From Candida dubliniensis CD36 (lineage: Eukaryota > Ascomycota > Pichiomycetes > Serinales > Debaryomycetaceae): DNA of 64,000 nucleotides. Below, one piece after another: positions 41,884 to 52,747 of the stretch. Below the pieces are notes generated by a model that did not search any database, had not been told where the DNA came from, and saw only the letters and a program-made list of their open reading frames with translations. The translations under genes were made by a program, and so were the position numbers. Location: positions 1,331,501 to 1,395,500 of the forward strand of contig NC_012863.1 in the NCBI RefSeq assembly GCF_000026945.1, given 5' to 3'. Position 1 is the stretch's first letter; the number at the start of each line of letters is the position of its first letter.

Positions 41884-44800
41884 ATGTTTGAGTCTCTCGT
41901 AGCAAATTTGGTAAACCGTTTTTTGGGATCATACTTGGAAAACTTTGACACAAACCAGTTAAACATTGGAATATGGAGTGGAGATGTTAAATTGAGAAAT
42001 TTGCGCCTAAGGAAAGAGAGTCTTGATAAATTCAAGTTACCAGTGGATGTAAAATTTGGTCAATTGGGGCAATTGACTTTACAAATTCCTTGGTCCAATT
42101 TGAAAGGAAAACCAGTTAGAGTTATTATCGAAGATGTGTATTTATTGATATCACCTAAAATTGTTCAAGATTATGATTTAGAAGAAGAGGAATTGAGACT
42201 GCAAGCGGTAAAGAAAGAAAAATTGGCACAATTAGAAACATTTTTGGACGCAAAATCACAAGAGTTGGGGACTGATTTAGAGAATGAGACCTTTGTGGAA
42301 TCCTTAGTTACCAAAATAGTGGATAATCTCCAAGTTACTATAAAAAATATTCATTTAAAGTATGAGGATGATTCTGTTTTAACCGAGACTCCGTATTCGA
42401 TAGGGTTTACTTTGGATGAATTGTCAGCAGTTTCAACAGATGAGGACTGGGTACCTTCCTTTATCAACATAACCCAAGCACTTACAAGAAAATTGTTGAC
42501 TTTGAAAAACCTTTCTTGTTACATGGATACTCAGGCGACTGAGTTGTATTCAAACCTTGACCGTGAAGAAATACACGCTGCGTTCCAGAAAACGTTGACT
42601 GACATAGAGTACTTACTAAAACCGGTCACTGGTAATGGTAAGTTAACGGTTAATAAGACTGGAACAACTGCCACTATACCACACATAGACACAGACTTGT
42701 TTTTCGAAGAATTTGGAGTTGAATTGAATTCCCAGCAATACCAAAATTTATTGTGGACTGCTTCTAAATTTCACTGGTTCATGAAAACTGAAAAATTTAG
42801 AAAATTTCGTCCTAAAATTGCTCCTAGTGAGTCTCCAAAGGAATGGTTTCAATATGCCGCCAAAGCTGTATTAGATGAAATCCACGAAAGAAACTATAAG
42901 TGGAGTTGGGCATACTTTGAAAAAAGACGAGACCAAAGAAAGGAATATGTTGCATTATGGAAATTGAAATTAGAGAATAAAATGTCACCTGAACAACAGA
43001 AATCGCTCGATGATTTGGAATGGGATTTGCCGTATGAAGATATAAAACTATATCGTTCCTTGACCAGAAATGAATTGAAAAAGGAAAAGAAGAATATTTC
43101 TTCTTTGTACGACACTGAGAGTAAATCTACAAATGGTACCCAATCTACGGGAAGTGGTGGTGGTTGGCTTTCAAGTTGGTGGGGTGGTGCCAAACGGCTG
43201 AATGAAAGCGAAGAAAAACTGAACAACGAACCTCAATCTAGTGACAAGATCGATCTTTCTTTGAGTGACGAACAAAGGAAAGCACTTTATGATGCTATTG
43301 ATTATGACGAGAATGCTGATACAGCAACTGTGGATATTCCCAGAGAGTGGGTGAAAATGCAAGTTACAATGCATTTGAACAAAGGGGGATTTACTATTAA
43401 GCGTAACAAGACAACTACTTTAGGAGAAATTGTCTTTGAAGGTTGTAAAACACAGTTCTATGAGCGTCCAGATTCGTTTGTTGCTAGTTTCCAAATGGAG
43501 GAATTTAGAATTGAGGACAACACCAATACATCGCTATACAAACACATAGTCAGTGTCAAGCAAGATGAAGAAAACCACCAAGATCATAGTTTTGATGAAC
43601 CTTTTTTGCAGTTATCGTTTGAAAATAACCCATTGCATCAAGAAGCAGATTCAAGTCTTGTTGGAAAATTAAAATCAATGACCATTTATTACAACCCTAA
43701 GTTCATAGAAGAAATTATTAAATTTTTCACTCCCCCCAAGATTCATTTAGATACAGTGGGAGCAATTATGAATGCTGCCGAGTCAACTGTTGAAGGATTA
43801 ACTACACAAACAAGAATGGGGTTAGAATATGCATTGGAAGAACACAAAACAATCAATGTCAAGTTGGATTTACAAACACCTTTGATAATTTTACCACTTG
43901 ATCCTGCCAGTGTTAAATCCCCAGTGGCAATTCTTGATGCAGGGCATATAAGTGTAATCAGCGATTTGGTTGATAAATCAAAAATCAAAGAATACAAAGA
44001 AAAACAGCAATACTCTGCCAAGGATTGGGAGAGTTTGAAGAACTTGATGTATGATCAATTCCATGTAAATCTTGAAGATGCAAGGTTTTTAGTGGGACAC
44101 AATATCAAAACCACTATGGAGCAATTGTATTCCACCGACAGATCGACTTACGTTTTAGACACATTCAATTTAGGTTTGCTTTTAGGTGTTTCCATTATTC
44201 CGGATGCACAAAACTTGGCTAGAATAAGAATACGTGGGGATGTTCCTAAGGTTGCATTGGCCATTAATGATTTCCAGTACAAAACTTTAATGCAGATTAT
44301 AGATGTGGCAATTCCTAACACAGATTTTGAAAGTTCAGATACTTCCAGTATTTTTAATGCGTTTGGTAACAGCAGAAGTATTCAGGATGTTGATATTGAA
44401 GACACCAGTAAGCAGGTCAGTAAACCTAATGCTCCAACAAATAAAGATCAGCACCAATTCGAGTTTGATTTGAATGTTCAGTTGGTTCAAATTTCACTCT
44501 CTAGATGTATAGATGGGGTAACACTACAAACAGAGCCATTAGCGGAAATCGTTGGTGAGTCGTTGACTTTGAATTTCTACAAAACCCTTACTGACATGCA
44601 TTTAACATTAAGCGTATTTGACATCAGCCTATTGGATCATATTGAAAAATCGGGAGTGCCAGAATTCCAAAAGCTAGTATCTTCAAATAGTGAAGGTGAA
44701 ACCAAGAACTTGCTTGAAATGAAATACTCGCGAAAGCAAAGGATGGTGATATTTAAAAACAAGGAGATTGAAGTATTCGACCAAGATGTGGATATGCAAA

Positions 44801-47800
44801 TTGCTGTTGTCAAATTCGTGGTCACAAGAAAATCTTACTTGAGCTTGTTGAATTTTGTGTTAAATACTTTTACTGATCCAAACGCACCAGCAACATCTGC
44901 CAATGAGTTAATAAATGACACTTCAAGCGAAGATACTTCACCACAAAAAATTAATGTCAATGTTGCATTAGAAAGTATAATTATTGTTTTAAACGAAGAT
45001 GGCATCAAATTGGCTACATTGCAGCTAAGCTCGGCTGAAGTGAGAGTATTTTTGTTACCAGATACAATGGATATACAGGGTAAACTTGGAGCGTTTGCAT
45101 TACATGATGAAGTTAACCAAGGTTCTCCCAGAAATTCATTAATTAGAAATCTTATTCATATTGATGGTGACAATTTGGCTCAGTTTTCTTATAAGGCCTA
45201 CGATAATGCTACTCAAAGCAAACCGTCAGTTGTGGAATTTGAGACTGGCGCTATCACAATAAATTTTATTGAGGCATCATTTAATAGAATATTGGCATAT
45301 TTAAACCAGTTCCTTAAAATGAAGGCAATCTATGATAGTGCACGTCAAGCTGCCATCAATCAATCTGCCCAATTACCTGCTCAATTATTGTTTAATGTTT
45401 TAATCCATGCACCGACAATCGTGTTTCCGTTTGTAAATCATAATACTAACAAGTTAGTGGCTAATTTGGGAGAGATTTATGCTCATAATCAATACAAGGA
45501 TGCAATAAATACAATACAAGTTGGTATCCGTAATGTTAATGTTATGTCCCATTTAGTGTTTGAAGGTAATATCCAACAAGATCTGCATATGGTAGATGAT
45601 TTAGACGTTTCGTTTGATATCGAGTATTCAGAGAAATATATTAGAGACACTCCAACAGTTGTGGTACGTGGTAAAATGCCAGAGCTTGATTTACATCTAA
45701 CTGAAATTCAATTGAAAATGTTAACACAGCTTTCTGATTCTGTGAATAGAGCCTTTACGTTTGACAATTCAGATTCTAATTTACAAGATGTTGAAGAAGA
45801 CGCTGTTTATGCAAACGAAGTTCTTAGACACAACACTCAAATGATTCATGCTGAATCACCCCAGCAACAAACATCTGTAAGTCCTCCTAATGCAGAAGAT
45901 ACTGATATTCCTGGAAATCATAAAATGGTTGACTTAAAATTTGATATTCCTCGAGTAGCTTTGACTATTTACAATGGAACTGCAAGTACCACTACATTGA
46001 AAAATTGTTCATTATCTACTTTTACAATGAACAAATTAATTTGTGAATTTGACATGTTGCATAATGGGCATTTCAATGCCAATGTCAAAATCAAGTCATT
46101 TGTTGTAAAAGATACAAGGGTCGATACAGACAGCAAATTTCCCGTGATTATCCCTAGCGTGGACGGGGTTGATAACCAATTTACGTTGTTAGTCACCACT
46201 GAAGGTCCTCCAGACAGTAGGAATATTACTGCTATGCTAACGGTTGAGAAACCCCAAACAATATTGGCTCTTGACTACTTGTTTGAAGTGCAACTGTTTA
46301 TAAACAAAGCAACAGAACAAGAGGCACCACCCCCTTTTGTTGAGAGACCAAGACAAAAGTCTACAACTTCTGTTACAACAAAGTCAGCAAAAACTCAAAG
46401 CACTGAAATTTCTAATCTGAAAGATGTGACTTCAAACACAGTAGGGTTTTCCGTCAATATAATCGAACCATCTGTTCTTTTACTCGCGGATGATACCCAA
46501 GAAAATACTGAAGCAGTTGTATTTAAAGTTGGTCAAATATTAATTACTCAACAGAATGTAATCTCGTTAGCTGCCAGTAACATTGGAATGTATTTGATGG
46601 ATATGAACGAGCAAGATACGTCTAGTTATAGAATTATTGACGATTTTTCTGTATCTTTTGCACATGATTCACGGGGCTCTACTGCTACCAAGTTTTTGAC
46701 AAACATTCAAGCATCTATAGATCCATTAATCGTCAGAGTTTCGTTGAGAGATATTCGACTTGCATTGGGAATATTCAATAGAGCAAACGACTTGTACATG
46801 AAGTACCAAGGTATGGTTGAAGAGACATCAAATTCAGAAGAATTCCAGTTCTCGAAGAATTTCAAAAAGAGGCTTTCGCAGTATGCTCCTAGTGTGCTTT
46901 CAACATATTCTGATGAATCCGATTATGAGACTCCCCGAATTCCACCAGGTGTTGCTATTGTAAAAGGTGAAGAGTTGAATGCCAATTTTGGTGGTTTGAG
47001 ATTTGTTTTGATTGGTGATGTATCTGAGTTGCCTGTCCTTGATATGCAAATCAAACCTTTTGAAGCACGGGCAATCAACTGGTCCACAGATCTTAATGCT
47101 GAAGTTCATATTGAGCATTATATCAATATTTTCAATTATGCACGATCGTCTTGGGAACCTTTGGTTGAAAGCTGGCCAATAGCAGTTTACATGTCAAAAG
47201 CTCGACACCCGAAACCTCAATTATTAGTGGAAATAATTTCCAGACAAGTAGCTCAAGTGACGCTTACATCTAAGGCAGTAGCATTGTTATCACAAGTATC
47301 TGATTTGATTACTTCTGGAGAGAAATTGAAACCAAGAGGTGAAGATTATCCATATGTAATAGTAAATGAAACTGGATTAGATTTGGAAGTTTGGAATGAT
47401 ACAAAGGAATCCGAAACTAGAACCGAAATAAAATCTTGGGACTCTAAACCTTGGAGTTTTGAGGATTGGCGATCGATCCGTGAGAATTTGGATGCTGATG
47501 ATGCTAGTACTTTGGGAATTAGATTTGTTGATAGCAAGTACCAAAATATTGCAAAAGTATCGGCCTCTAGCGTTGGCGAAGAGTTGTATGTTATGTATCC
47601 TCCTGTCGATGGAGTGCATAATAGATTATCTGTTGATATTATGCTAAGAGAGGATAATGTTAAAGTCATTAGATTGAGATCAACAGTTATTTTAGAAAAT
47701 GACGCTGATATACCTATTATTATTGATATTAGTGATGCACGAGGTGATAAAGAATTGCGCATTGGGTCTAAGGAAAGCAAATCCTTACCTATTGATTTGG

Positions 47801-50800
47801 TTTATGGCGGTAAATTAAAAATTAGACCGGAAACAAACATACCTTATGGTTGGTCTGAAGAGCAATTATACTGGAAAGATGCAATGAAAGGTTCTATTGC
47901 ATTGAGTTGTCGAGCAGCAAGTAAAGACGATAAGTCTGTTTATTATTTTCAAGCAGAAGCAGTATATGACACGGAGGAGCCTTTGGCTCACGTCTATCCG
48001 CATATGAAATTGGTGGTGTCTGCGCCATTGGAAATTGAGAACTTGCTCCCATTTGATTTCAAGTACCGATTATACGATAAACATGCAAGAAAGGATTGGA
48101 CAGGAAAGGTAGAGAAAGGTGTTAAGAGTTATATTCATATTGTTAATTTGGAAAGCTTGCTACTTCTTAGTGTCGAGCCTGTGAATGGCAACTTCAAGAG
48201 ATCAGAGTTTGCTGTAATAAACCATCCCAAGAAAAGTGAATTTGAAAGAGAAAACACCATTACATTACAAGATACTCACAACAGGATACTTAAGTTGAGA
48301 ATATACTATCCTAGAAAAAAGTCAGACAGCACGAGTTTGAAAGTTGTGATTTATTCGCCGTATATTATTTTGAATCGATCGAATTTGAATTTGGCTATTA
48401 GTGAGCGTGGTAACACTATTGAACTGCTCGGCAGATCTGGTGAGGAACAAAAGATTACACCTGCTATGTTTTCATTTGAGAAGCATGGGGATACCAAGAA
48501 TCGAGCAATTATAAAGGCAGAAGATTCAATTTGGTCTCACCCTATGAGTTTTGATGCTCTTGGGCAATCAAATGAAATCAAATTGCAGATTACTGGGAAA
48601 CAAAGGGAAATAGATCTCGGTGTGACAGTTTCAGAAGGGGAAGGTAAATACAATTTAACCAAAGTTATAAGTATTACCCCAAGATACATTTTTGTCAATA
48701 AGCTAGAAGAGGAGTTGCAAGTTGTGGAAGTTGGTACTACCAAACAATTATCGATTGAGTCTGGCGGTTCATTGCCCCTTTATGGTTTGCGCATATTAGA
48801 GAAAAAGAATTTAATGATGAAGTTCCCACAAGCATCAGGATCAATGTCTTGGTCACAACCATTCTGTATTAATGATGTAGGGCAAATGTTTGTGAAGGTA
48901 CTTAAAAAGGATGTGGGACAAGTATTAGTTAAGGTCACAATAATGCTAGAAGACGCTACTGTGTTTATCCATATAGAGAATGGTAATGATCAATGGCCAT
49001 TTTCTATTCGAAACTTTACTAATGAAGAGTTCTATATTTATCAGAATGATCCCAATATTAATGTTAATGGCGAGGTTGTGAAAAGTGAAACACCATATAA
49101 GCCAATCTACTATAAGGTTCCTCCAAAAAGTGTTATGCCATACGCGTACGATTATCCAAACGCTATTATCAAAGAAATAATCATTAGATCACATGGAAGA
49201 GAGCGTGCGGTAAGTTTGGCAGAAATCGGTACGTTGAAACCTTTTAGACTTCCTGCTACAAATGACAAGGAACAGCGAATTGTTGACCTCAATGTTGTTG
49301 CTGATGGACCCACACAGTCTTTGGTTATTTCAAACTATGACCCGTCCAGCAGTCTATATCAATTAAAAGGAGGTTCGACCTCATCGAGTTCAGTGGCAAA
49401 TAGTCACAGTGGTCAATTTGAAGCGGTTGAAAATGATGAAAACTATCACACTAAAATCGTTACAAAGTTTGATGGATTTGGAGTTTCTTTGATTAATACA
49501 AGAGATCAGGAATTGTGTTACATTACTTTGAAAGGATTAGAGTTTAGGTATAATGAATCTAACTTGTATCAAACTGTTAGTGCTAAATTGAAATGGATTC
49601 AAATTGACAATCAACTCTATGGAGGCATATTCCCAATTATTTTGTACCCAAGTGTTATTCCAAAAACTGGGAAGGAATTGAATAGTCATCCAGCATTTTC
49701 AGGATCTATATGTCGCGTAAAAGATGATACACATGGTGTATTATTTATCAAGTATGCTACACTTTTGTTGCAAGAAATGACCTTAGAAATTGATGAAGAT
49801 TTCCTATTTGCACTACTAGACTTCTCCAAGTTCCCAGGGGCTTCATGGAATAAGCAACATGTTGACAGGTTATGTGATGATAATTTGAATATACCTGAGC
49901 CAGCCAAGCTTAGTGACACTAGCGATATCTATTTTGAAGCATTACATTTACAACCACTTCAAGCAAACTTGTCATTTGTGCGAACTGAAAGAGTTAATGC
50001 AGAGGATAAGGGCTCATCCCAGAATACTTTAATGTTTTTCGTAAACATATTGACGATGGCAATCGGAAATATAAACGATGCTCCAATAAAGTTAAATGCT
50101 TTGTTTATTGAAAATATAAGAGTCCCCATTCCAATTTTGGTTGACTCTATCCAAACACATTATAGCCAGGCTTTTTTCTACCAGCTTCATAATATCATTG
50201 GATCGGCAGACTTTTTGGGGAACCCGGTGGGTTTGTTTAATTTGCTTTCTTCAGGTGTCATTGATATATTTTATGAGCCTTACCAGGGATTTGTTTTGAA
50301 TGATCGCCCTCAAGAATTAGGGATTGGTATTGCTAAGGGAGGATTGAGTTTTGTTAAGAAATCTGTTTTTGGGTTTTCTGACTCTATTTCAAAAGTAACT
50401 GGATCGATTGCCAAGGGGTTGTCTGTTGCCACTATGGATAAACTGTTCCAGGAGCGTCGTCGTTTAAATACCAGAAGAAACAGACCAAAACACGCTTTGT
50501 ATGGATTTGCTACTGGTGCTAATTCGTTTTTTGACTCATTGTCCTCAGGTGTCACCGGAGTTGCTACAGCTCCAATTGAAGGGGCGAATAGTGATGGTGC
50601 CGCAGGATTTTTCAAGGGTCTTGGGAAAGGAATCATTGGATTACCTACAAAGACTGCAATTGGGATTTTTGATTTAGCATCAAATGTCAGTGAGGGAATT
50701 CGTAACACCACAACTGTTTTCGATAGTGAGGGATTAGACAAGGTTCGATTACCGAGATATATAAATCCAAACGGAGTTGTCAAACCATACTCACAAAGGG

Positions 50801-51138
50801 AAGCGCAAGGTCAGTATTGGCTTAATAACGTGGATGGTGGTGTCTATTATAATCAAAAATATTTGGCACATTTGCTTTTACCAGGCGAAGAGATGGCTGT
50901 TTTGGTTTCTTTTAAATTAATAATTTTGTTTGATATAAACTCGTTATTGTCCAAATGGGTGATAAAGTTTGAGCAAATCAAATCGATTTCAGTTGAACCT
51001 ACAGGATTGACAATTCAGTTGAAGACGAAAAAGGGCCCATTCATACCTATTCCAGATAGAACAGGCAGAAATTTCTTATATCAGAAAATTGGTATTGCTG
51101 TTCAAGAATTTAACAAGCACTGTCAAGTGACTCTATAG
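41884..51138 (+). CDS. VPS13: Vps13, bridge-like lipid-transfer protein at membrane contact sites
   Basis: An intact 3084-residue reading frame, close to S. cerevisiae Vps13 (3144). The N-terminal chorein domain is plain (MFESLVANLVNRFLGSYLEN, then NLKGKPVRVIIEDVYLLISP) and begins the hydrophobic groove that conducts lipids. Around residue 423 lies GGGWLSSWWGGAKR. The repeated VAB adaptor-binding region starts near residue 1820 (YPYVIVNETGLDLEVWND) and has a further unit near 2162 (SPYIILNRSNLNLAI). The C-terminal part has the ATG2-C/APT1-like region (GLFNLLSSGVIDIFYEPYQG) and a PH-like end from about 3015. Vps13 moves phospholipids between ER, vacuole, mitochondria and the prospore membrane. 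No intron, frameshift or premature stop was found over 9.2 kb. Confidence 0.97.
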   Translation: MFESLVANLVNRFLGSYLENFDTNQLNIGIWSGDVKLRNLRLRKESLDKFKLPVDVKFGQLGQLTLQIPWSNLKGKPVRVIIEDVYLLISPKIVQDYDLEEEELRLQAVKKEKLAQLETFLDAKSQELGTDLENETFVESLVTKIVDNLQVTIKNIHLKYEDDSVLTETPYSIGFTLDELSAVSTDEDWVPSFINITQALTRKLLTLKNLSCYMDTQATELYSNLDREEIHAAFQKTLTDIEYLLKPVTGNGKLTVNKTGTTATIPHIDTDLFFEEFGVELNSQQYQNLLWTASKFHWFMKTEKFRKFRPKIAPSESPKEWFQYAAKAVLDEIHERNYKWSWAYFEKRRDQRKEYVALWKLKLENKMSPEQQKSLDDLEWDLPYEDIKLYRSLTRNELKKEKKNISSLYDTESKSTNGTQSTGSGGGWLSSWWGGAKRLNESEEKLNNEPQSSDKIDLSLSDEQRKALYDAIDYDENADTATVDIPREWVKMQVTMHLNKGGFTIKRNKTTTLGEIVFEGCKTQFYERPDSFVASFQMEEFRIEDNTNTSLYKHIVSVKQDEENHQDHSFDEPFLQLSFENNPLHQEADSSLVGKLKSMTIYYNPKFIEEIIKFFTPPKIHLDTVGAIMNAAESTVEGLTTQTRMGLEYALEEHKTINVKLDLQTPLIILPLDPASVKSPVAILDAGHISVISDLVDKSKIKEYKEKQQYSAKDWESLKNLMYDQFHVNLEDARFLVGHNIKTTMEQLYSTDRSTYVLDTFNLGLLLGVSIIPDAQNLARIRIRGDVPKVALAINDFQYKTLMQIIDVAIPNTDFESSDTSSIFNAFGNSRSIQDVDIEDTSKQVSKPNAPTNKDQHQFEFDLNVQLVQISLSRCIDGVTLQTEPLAEIVGESLTLNFYKTLTDMHLTLSVFDISLLDHIEKSGVPEFQKLVSSNSEGETKNLLEMKYSRKQRMVIFKNKEIEVFDQDVDMQIAVVKFVVTRKSYLSLLNFVLNTFTDPNAPATSANELINDTSSEDTSPQKINVNVALESIIIVLNEDGIKLATLQLSSAEVRVFLLPDTMDIQGKLGAFALHDEVNQGSPRNSLIRNLIHIDGDNLAQFSYKAYDNATQSKPSVVEFETGAITINFIEASFNRILAYLNQFLKMKAIYDSARQAAINQSAQLPAQLLFNVLIHAPTIVFPFVNHNTNKLVANLGEIYAHNQYKDAINTIQVGIRNVNVMSHLVFEGNIQQDLHMVDDLDVSFDIEYSEKYIRDTPTVVVRGKMPELDLHLTEIQLKMLTQLSDSVNRAFTFDNSDSNLQDVEEDAVYANEVLRHNTQMIHAESPQQQTSVSPPNAEDTDIPGNHKMVDLKFDIPRVALTIYNGTASTTTLKNCSLSTFTMNKLICEFDMLHNGHFNANVKIKSFVVKDTRVDTDSKFPVIIPSVDGVDNQFTLLVTTEGPPDSRNITAMLTVEKPQTILALDYLFEVQLFINKATEQEAPPPFVERPRQKSTTSVTTKSAKTQSTEISNLKDVTSNTVGFSVNIIEPSVLLLADDTQENTEAVVFKVGQILITQQNVISLAASNIGMYLMDMNEQDTSSYRIIDDFSVSFAHDSRGSTATKFLTNIQASIDPLIVRVSLRDIRLALGIFNRANDLYMKYQGMVEETSNSEEFQFSKNFKKRLSQYAPSVLSTYSDESDYETPRIPPGVAIVKGEELNANFGGLRFVLIGDVSELPVLDMQIKPFEARAINWSTDLNAEVHIEHYINIFNYARSSWEPLVESWPIAVYMSKARHPKPQLLVEIISRQVAQVTLTSKAVALLSQVSDLITSGEKLKPRGEDYPYVIVNETGLDLEVWNDTKESETRTEIKSWDSKPWSFEDWRSIRENLDADDASTLGIRFVDSKYQNIAKVSASSVGEELYVMYPPVDGVHNRLSVDIMLREDNVKVIRLRSTVILENDADIPIIIDISDARGDKELRIGSKESKSLPIDLVYGGKLKIRPETNIPYGWSEEQLYWKDAMKGSIALSCRAASKDDKSVYYFQAEAVYDTEEPLAHVYPHMKLVVSAPLEIENLLPFDFKYRLYDKHARKDWTGKVEKGVKSYIHIVNLESLLLLSVEPVNGNFKRSEFAVINHPKKSEFERENTITLQDTHNRILKLRIYYPRKKSDSTSLKVVIYSPYIILNRSNLNLAISERGNTIELLGRSGEEQKITPAMFSFEKHGDTKNRAIIKAEDSIWSHPMSFDALGQSNEIKLQITGKQREIDLGVTVSEGEGKYNLTKVISITPRYIFVNKLEEELQVVEVGTTKQLSIESGGSLPLYGLRILEKKNLMMKFPQASGSMSWSQPFCINDVGQMFVKVLKKDVGQVLVKVTIMLEDATVFIHIENGNDQWPFSIRNFTNEEFYIYQNDPNINVNGEVVKSETPYKPIYYKVPPKSVMPYAYDYPNAIIKEIIIRSHGRERAVSLAEIGTLKPFRLPATNDKEQRIVDLNVVADGPTQSLVISNYDPSSSLYQLKGGSTSSSSVANSHSGQFEAVENDENYHTKIVTKFDGFGVSLINTRDQELCYITLKGLEFRYNESNLYQTVSAKLKWIQIDNQLYGGIFPIILYPSVIPKTGKELNSHPAFSGSICRVKDDTHGVLFIKYATLLLQEMTLEIDEDFLFALLDFSKFPGASWNKQHVDRLCDDNLNIPEPAKLSDTSDIYFEALHLQPLQANLSFVRTERVNAEDKGSSQNTLMFFVNILTMAIGNINDAPIKLNALFIENIRVPIPILVDSIQTHYSQAFFYQLHNIIGSADFLGNPVGLFNLLSSGVIDIFYEPYQGFVLNDRPQELGIGIAKGGLSFVKKSVFGFSDSISKVTGSIAKGLSVATMDKLFQERRRLNTRRNRPKHALYGFATGANSFFDSLSSGVTGVATAPIEGANSDGAAGFFKGLGKGIIGLPTKTAIGIFDLASNVSEGIRNTTTVFDSEGLDKVRLPRYINPNGVVKPYSQREAQGQYWLNNVDGGVYYNQKYLAHLLLPGEEMAVLVSFKLIILFDINSLLSKWVIKFEQIKSISVEPTGLTIQLKTKKGPFIPIPDRTGRNFLYQKIGIAVQEFNKHCQVTL

Positions 51139-51275
51139 CCCTTTGTTTTCTTATTTTTATATATATATATATGTCTATTTACAAGTAAACGTATAGAAAT
51201 GTTCAATAGAAGTACATATTTAGTGTTTTATATATATATATATTTGGTTGGCACTTTCCTGACCTTTTCTCTCAA

Positions 51276-52355
51276 TCAATCTATGAAATGTTTTGGCATG
51301 TCTGGTCCCACTTTTTTGGAATATGCTCCTATAAACTTTTCAGGGATTTCTTCTTCTTGGGCTTGCATTTTTATTTTCTCAACCAAAAGCCCGCCTGTTT
51401 TGGCCTTAACAAGAAGTCCTTCTTCTACCAACATAAAATCTCCTGGTTGTGTCAATTGTTCAATTGAGTCTGTTAACTGATACTCCTTAATGCAAGATAG
51501 TATCACGCGTTTCTTTTCACATATTTGCTTTCTTTTTCTGATTACATTAACGTTTAAAAACGTAAAGATTGGTCCCAACGCATCGTATAACCTTTTGATG
51601 TCTCTAGCCAGGAATTTATCCCAAAATACCTGCAGTCTGGCCTTGGGGATTTTAGGGGCCATTGAATGTGCATAGTTGTTTTTTATTGGAGTCGGGTTAA
51701 CAAATAAGCCTCGATCTATCGCTTCAACTAATAGGTCACCTCCAATCTCGCCAAATTTTTTAAATAACGAAACAGAATTGTCACCATCCAGTATAGGAAT
51801 TTCTGGAGATTGTATTATAATGTCGCCATGATCGAATTTTGTAGGATGTAATGTTTGAACGGTGCAGCCAGTAAATTTATCATCATTTAATAACGCATAC
51901 TGCAATGGTGACGAGCCACAATATTTCGGTAGTAACGAAGGATGAACATTAAGCCCGCCATACTTGCAATGTTGTATGAATGTCGACGGAATGAGTTTAC
52001 CATACGATACTGCTATTACAAGATTGAAAAGATATTGTTTTGAAAACTGTGTTATTTCTTCAGAAGTATCAGCTCTCATTATAGAGAGACCCTGTTTACT
52101 AGCAAATTTTCCAACTGGGAGATCCTGTACTGTTTTCATATATCTTCCTTGTGGCTTAAGGCTTCTTGTAATGACATGAACGCTATCTACTTTGTGTGGG
52201 TTTGCCTTTTGGTACTGAATTAGTTTATTTAAACTAGCCACACTAAAATTATCACTACCAAAAAATGCAATTCTCAAAGGATCATGTGTTGATTGTGATG
52301 TATATCGTCTATAATTTGAGAATGCCCTTCGACATAAATGAATAGGTGTTATCAT
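51276..52355 (-). CDS. FMT1: Methionyl-tRNA formyltransferase, mitochondrial
   Basis: A 359-residue enzyme that formylates initiator Met-tRNA from 10-formyl-tetrahydrofolate for mitochondrial translation. The N-terminal 25 residues are basic and Ser/Thr-rich with no acidic residue before the His-Asp at 24-25 (MITPIHLCRRAFSNYRRYTS), consistent with a mitochondrial targeting peptide. The catalytic triad of the formyltransferase fold is visible: N136 and H138 in LNVHPSLLP, and D175 in FDHGDII. The usual RGAAPIQ segment reads CGSSPLQ here. The C-terminal part carries the tRNA-binding domain. It is convergent with VPS13 (137 bp apart) and divergent from MZT1 (163 bp between starts). Confidence 0.92.
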   Translation of the reverse strand: MITPIHLCRRAFSNYRRYTSQSTHDPLRIAFFGSDNFSVASLNKLIQYQKANPHKVDSVHVITRSLKPQGRYMKTVQDLPVGKFASKQGLSIMRADTSEEITQFSKQYLFNLVIAVSYGKLIPSTFIQHCKYGGLNVHPSLLPKYCGSSPLQYALLNDDKFTGCTVQTLHPTKFDHGDIIIQSPEIPILDGDNSVSLFKKFGEIGGDLLVEAIDRGLFVNPTPIKNNYAHSMAPKIPKARLQVFWDKFLARDIKRLYDALGPIFTFLNVNVIRKRKQICEKKRVILSCIKEYQLTDSIEQLTQPGDFMLVEEGLLVKAKTGGLLVEKIKMQAQEEEIPEKFIGAYSKKVGPDMPKHFID

Positions 52356-52518
52356 TACACTTTCAAGGGGTTAAGAAAATCCGGAATCAACATCTGTTAG
52401 TGGGCGAAAAAAAAAATCCATCAAATAATGAACAACAGAAAACTATAAACAAAATAGATTTCTAATTGATTCACAATCAATCATCAACTCCTGTTATTCT
52501 ACATAATACATACCTACT

Positions 52519-52695
52519 ATGCCACTCGATCCAAATTCCATGGTTGTTGAATTGGCCCGTCTTATGAATTGTGTTGAGCTAGATGAAACAGTTTTGCAGT
52601 TGTGTATAAAGTTATTAGATGAAGGAGCAAACCCACAACAATTGGCGAAACATATTCTTGCAATCAAAAAAGAAACAAATTCGATATTAACTTAA
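52519..52695 (+). CDS. MZT1: Mzt1/MOZART1, gamma-tubulin complex recruitment factor (58 residues)
   Basis: A very short gene: ATG at 52519, 58 codons, TAA at 52693-52695. The protein (ELARLMNCVELDETVLQLCI, then KLLDEGANPQQLAKHI) matches MOZART1 throughout: human MZT1 has the same helix-turn-helix-turn-helix plan with an (I/L)(S/A)R(I/L)(L/M)N, a D-E/M-x-(T/V)-L pattern, a C at the same place and a G-x-NP-x-x-L motif. Mzt1 binds the N termini of gamma-tubulin complex proteins and lets them dock on receptors such as Spc110/Spc72 or Mto1 to nucleate microtubules. S. cerevisiae lacks it, while Candida has it (established). It sits between FMT1 and RRN6, 52 bp from the RRN6 stop, and is easily missed because of size. 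Confidence 0.93.
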   Translation: MPLDPNSMVVELARLMNCVELDETVLQLCIKLLDEGANPQQLAKHILAIKKETNSILT

Positions 52696-52747
52696 ACTAT
52701 ATATATCCACTACAAGAAAGAAAACAACAGCTGGTTCTATCGGCAAT

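Noticed and set aside
47346..47780. 144-codon antisense frame inside VPS13 and other antisense frames in long genes
   Set aside because: Mirror of the sense codon pattern of a well conserved gene; no independent support.
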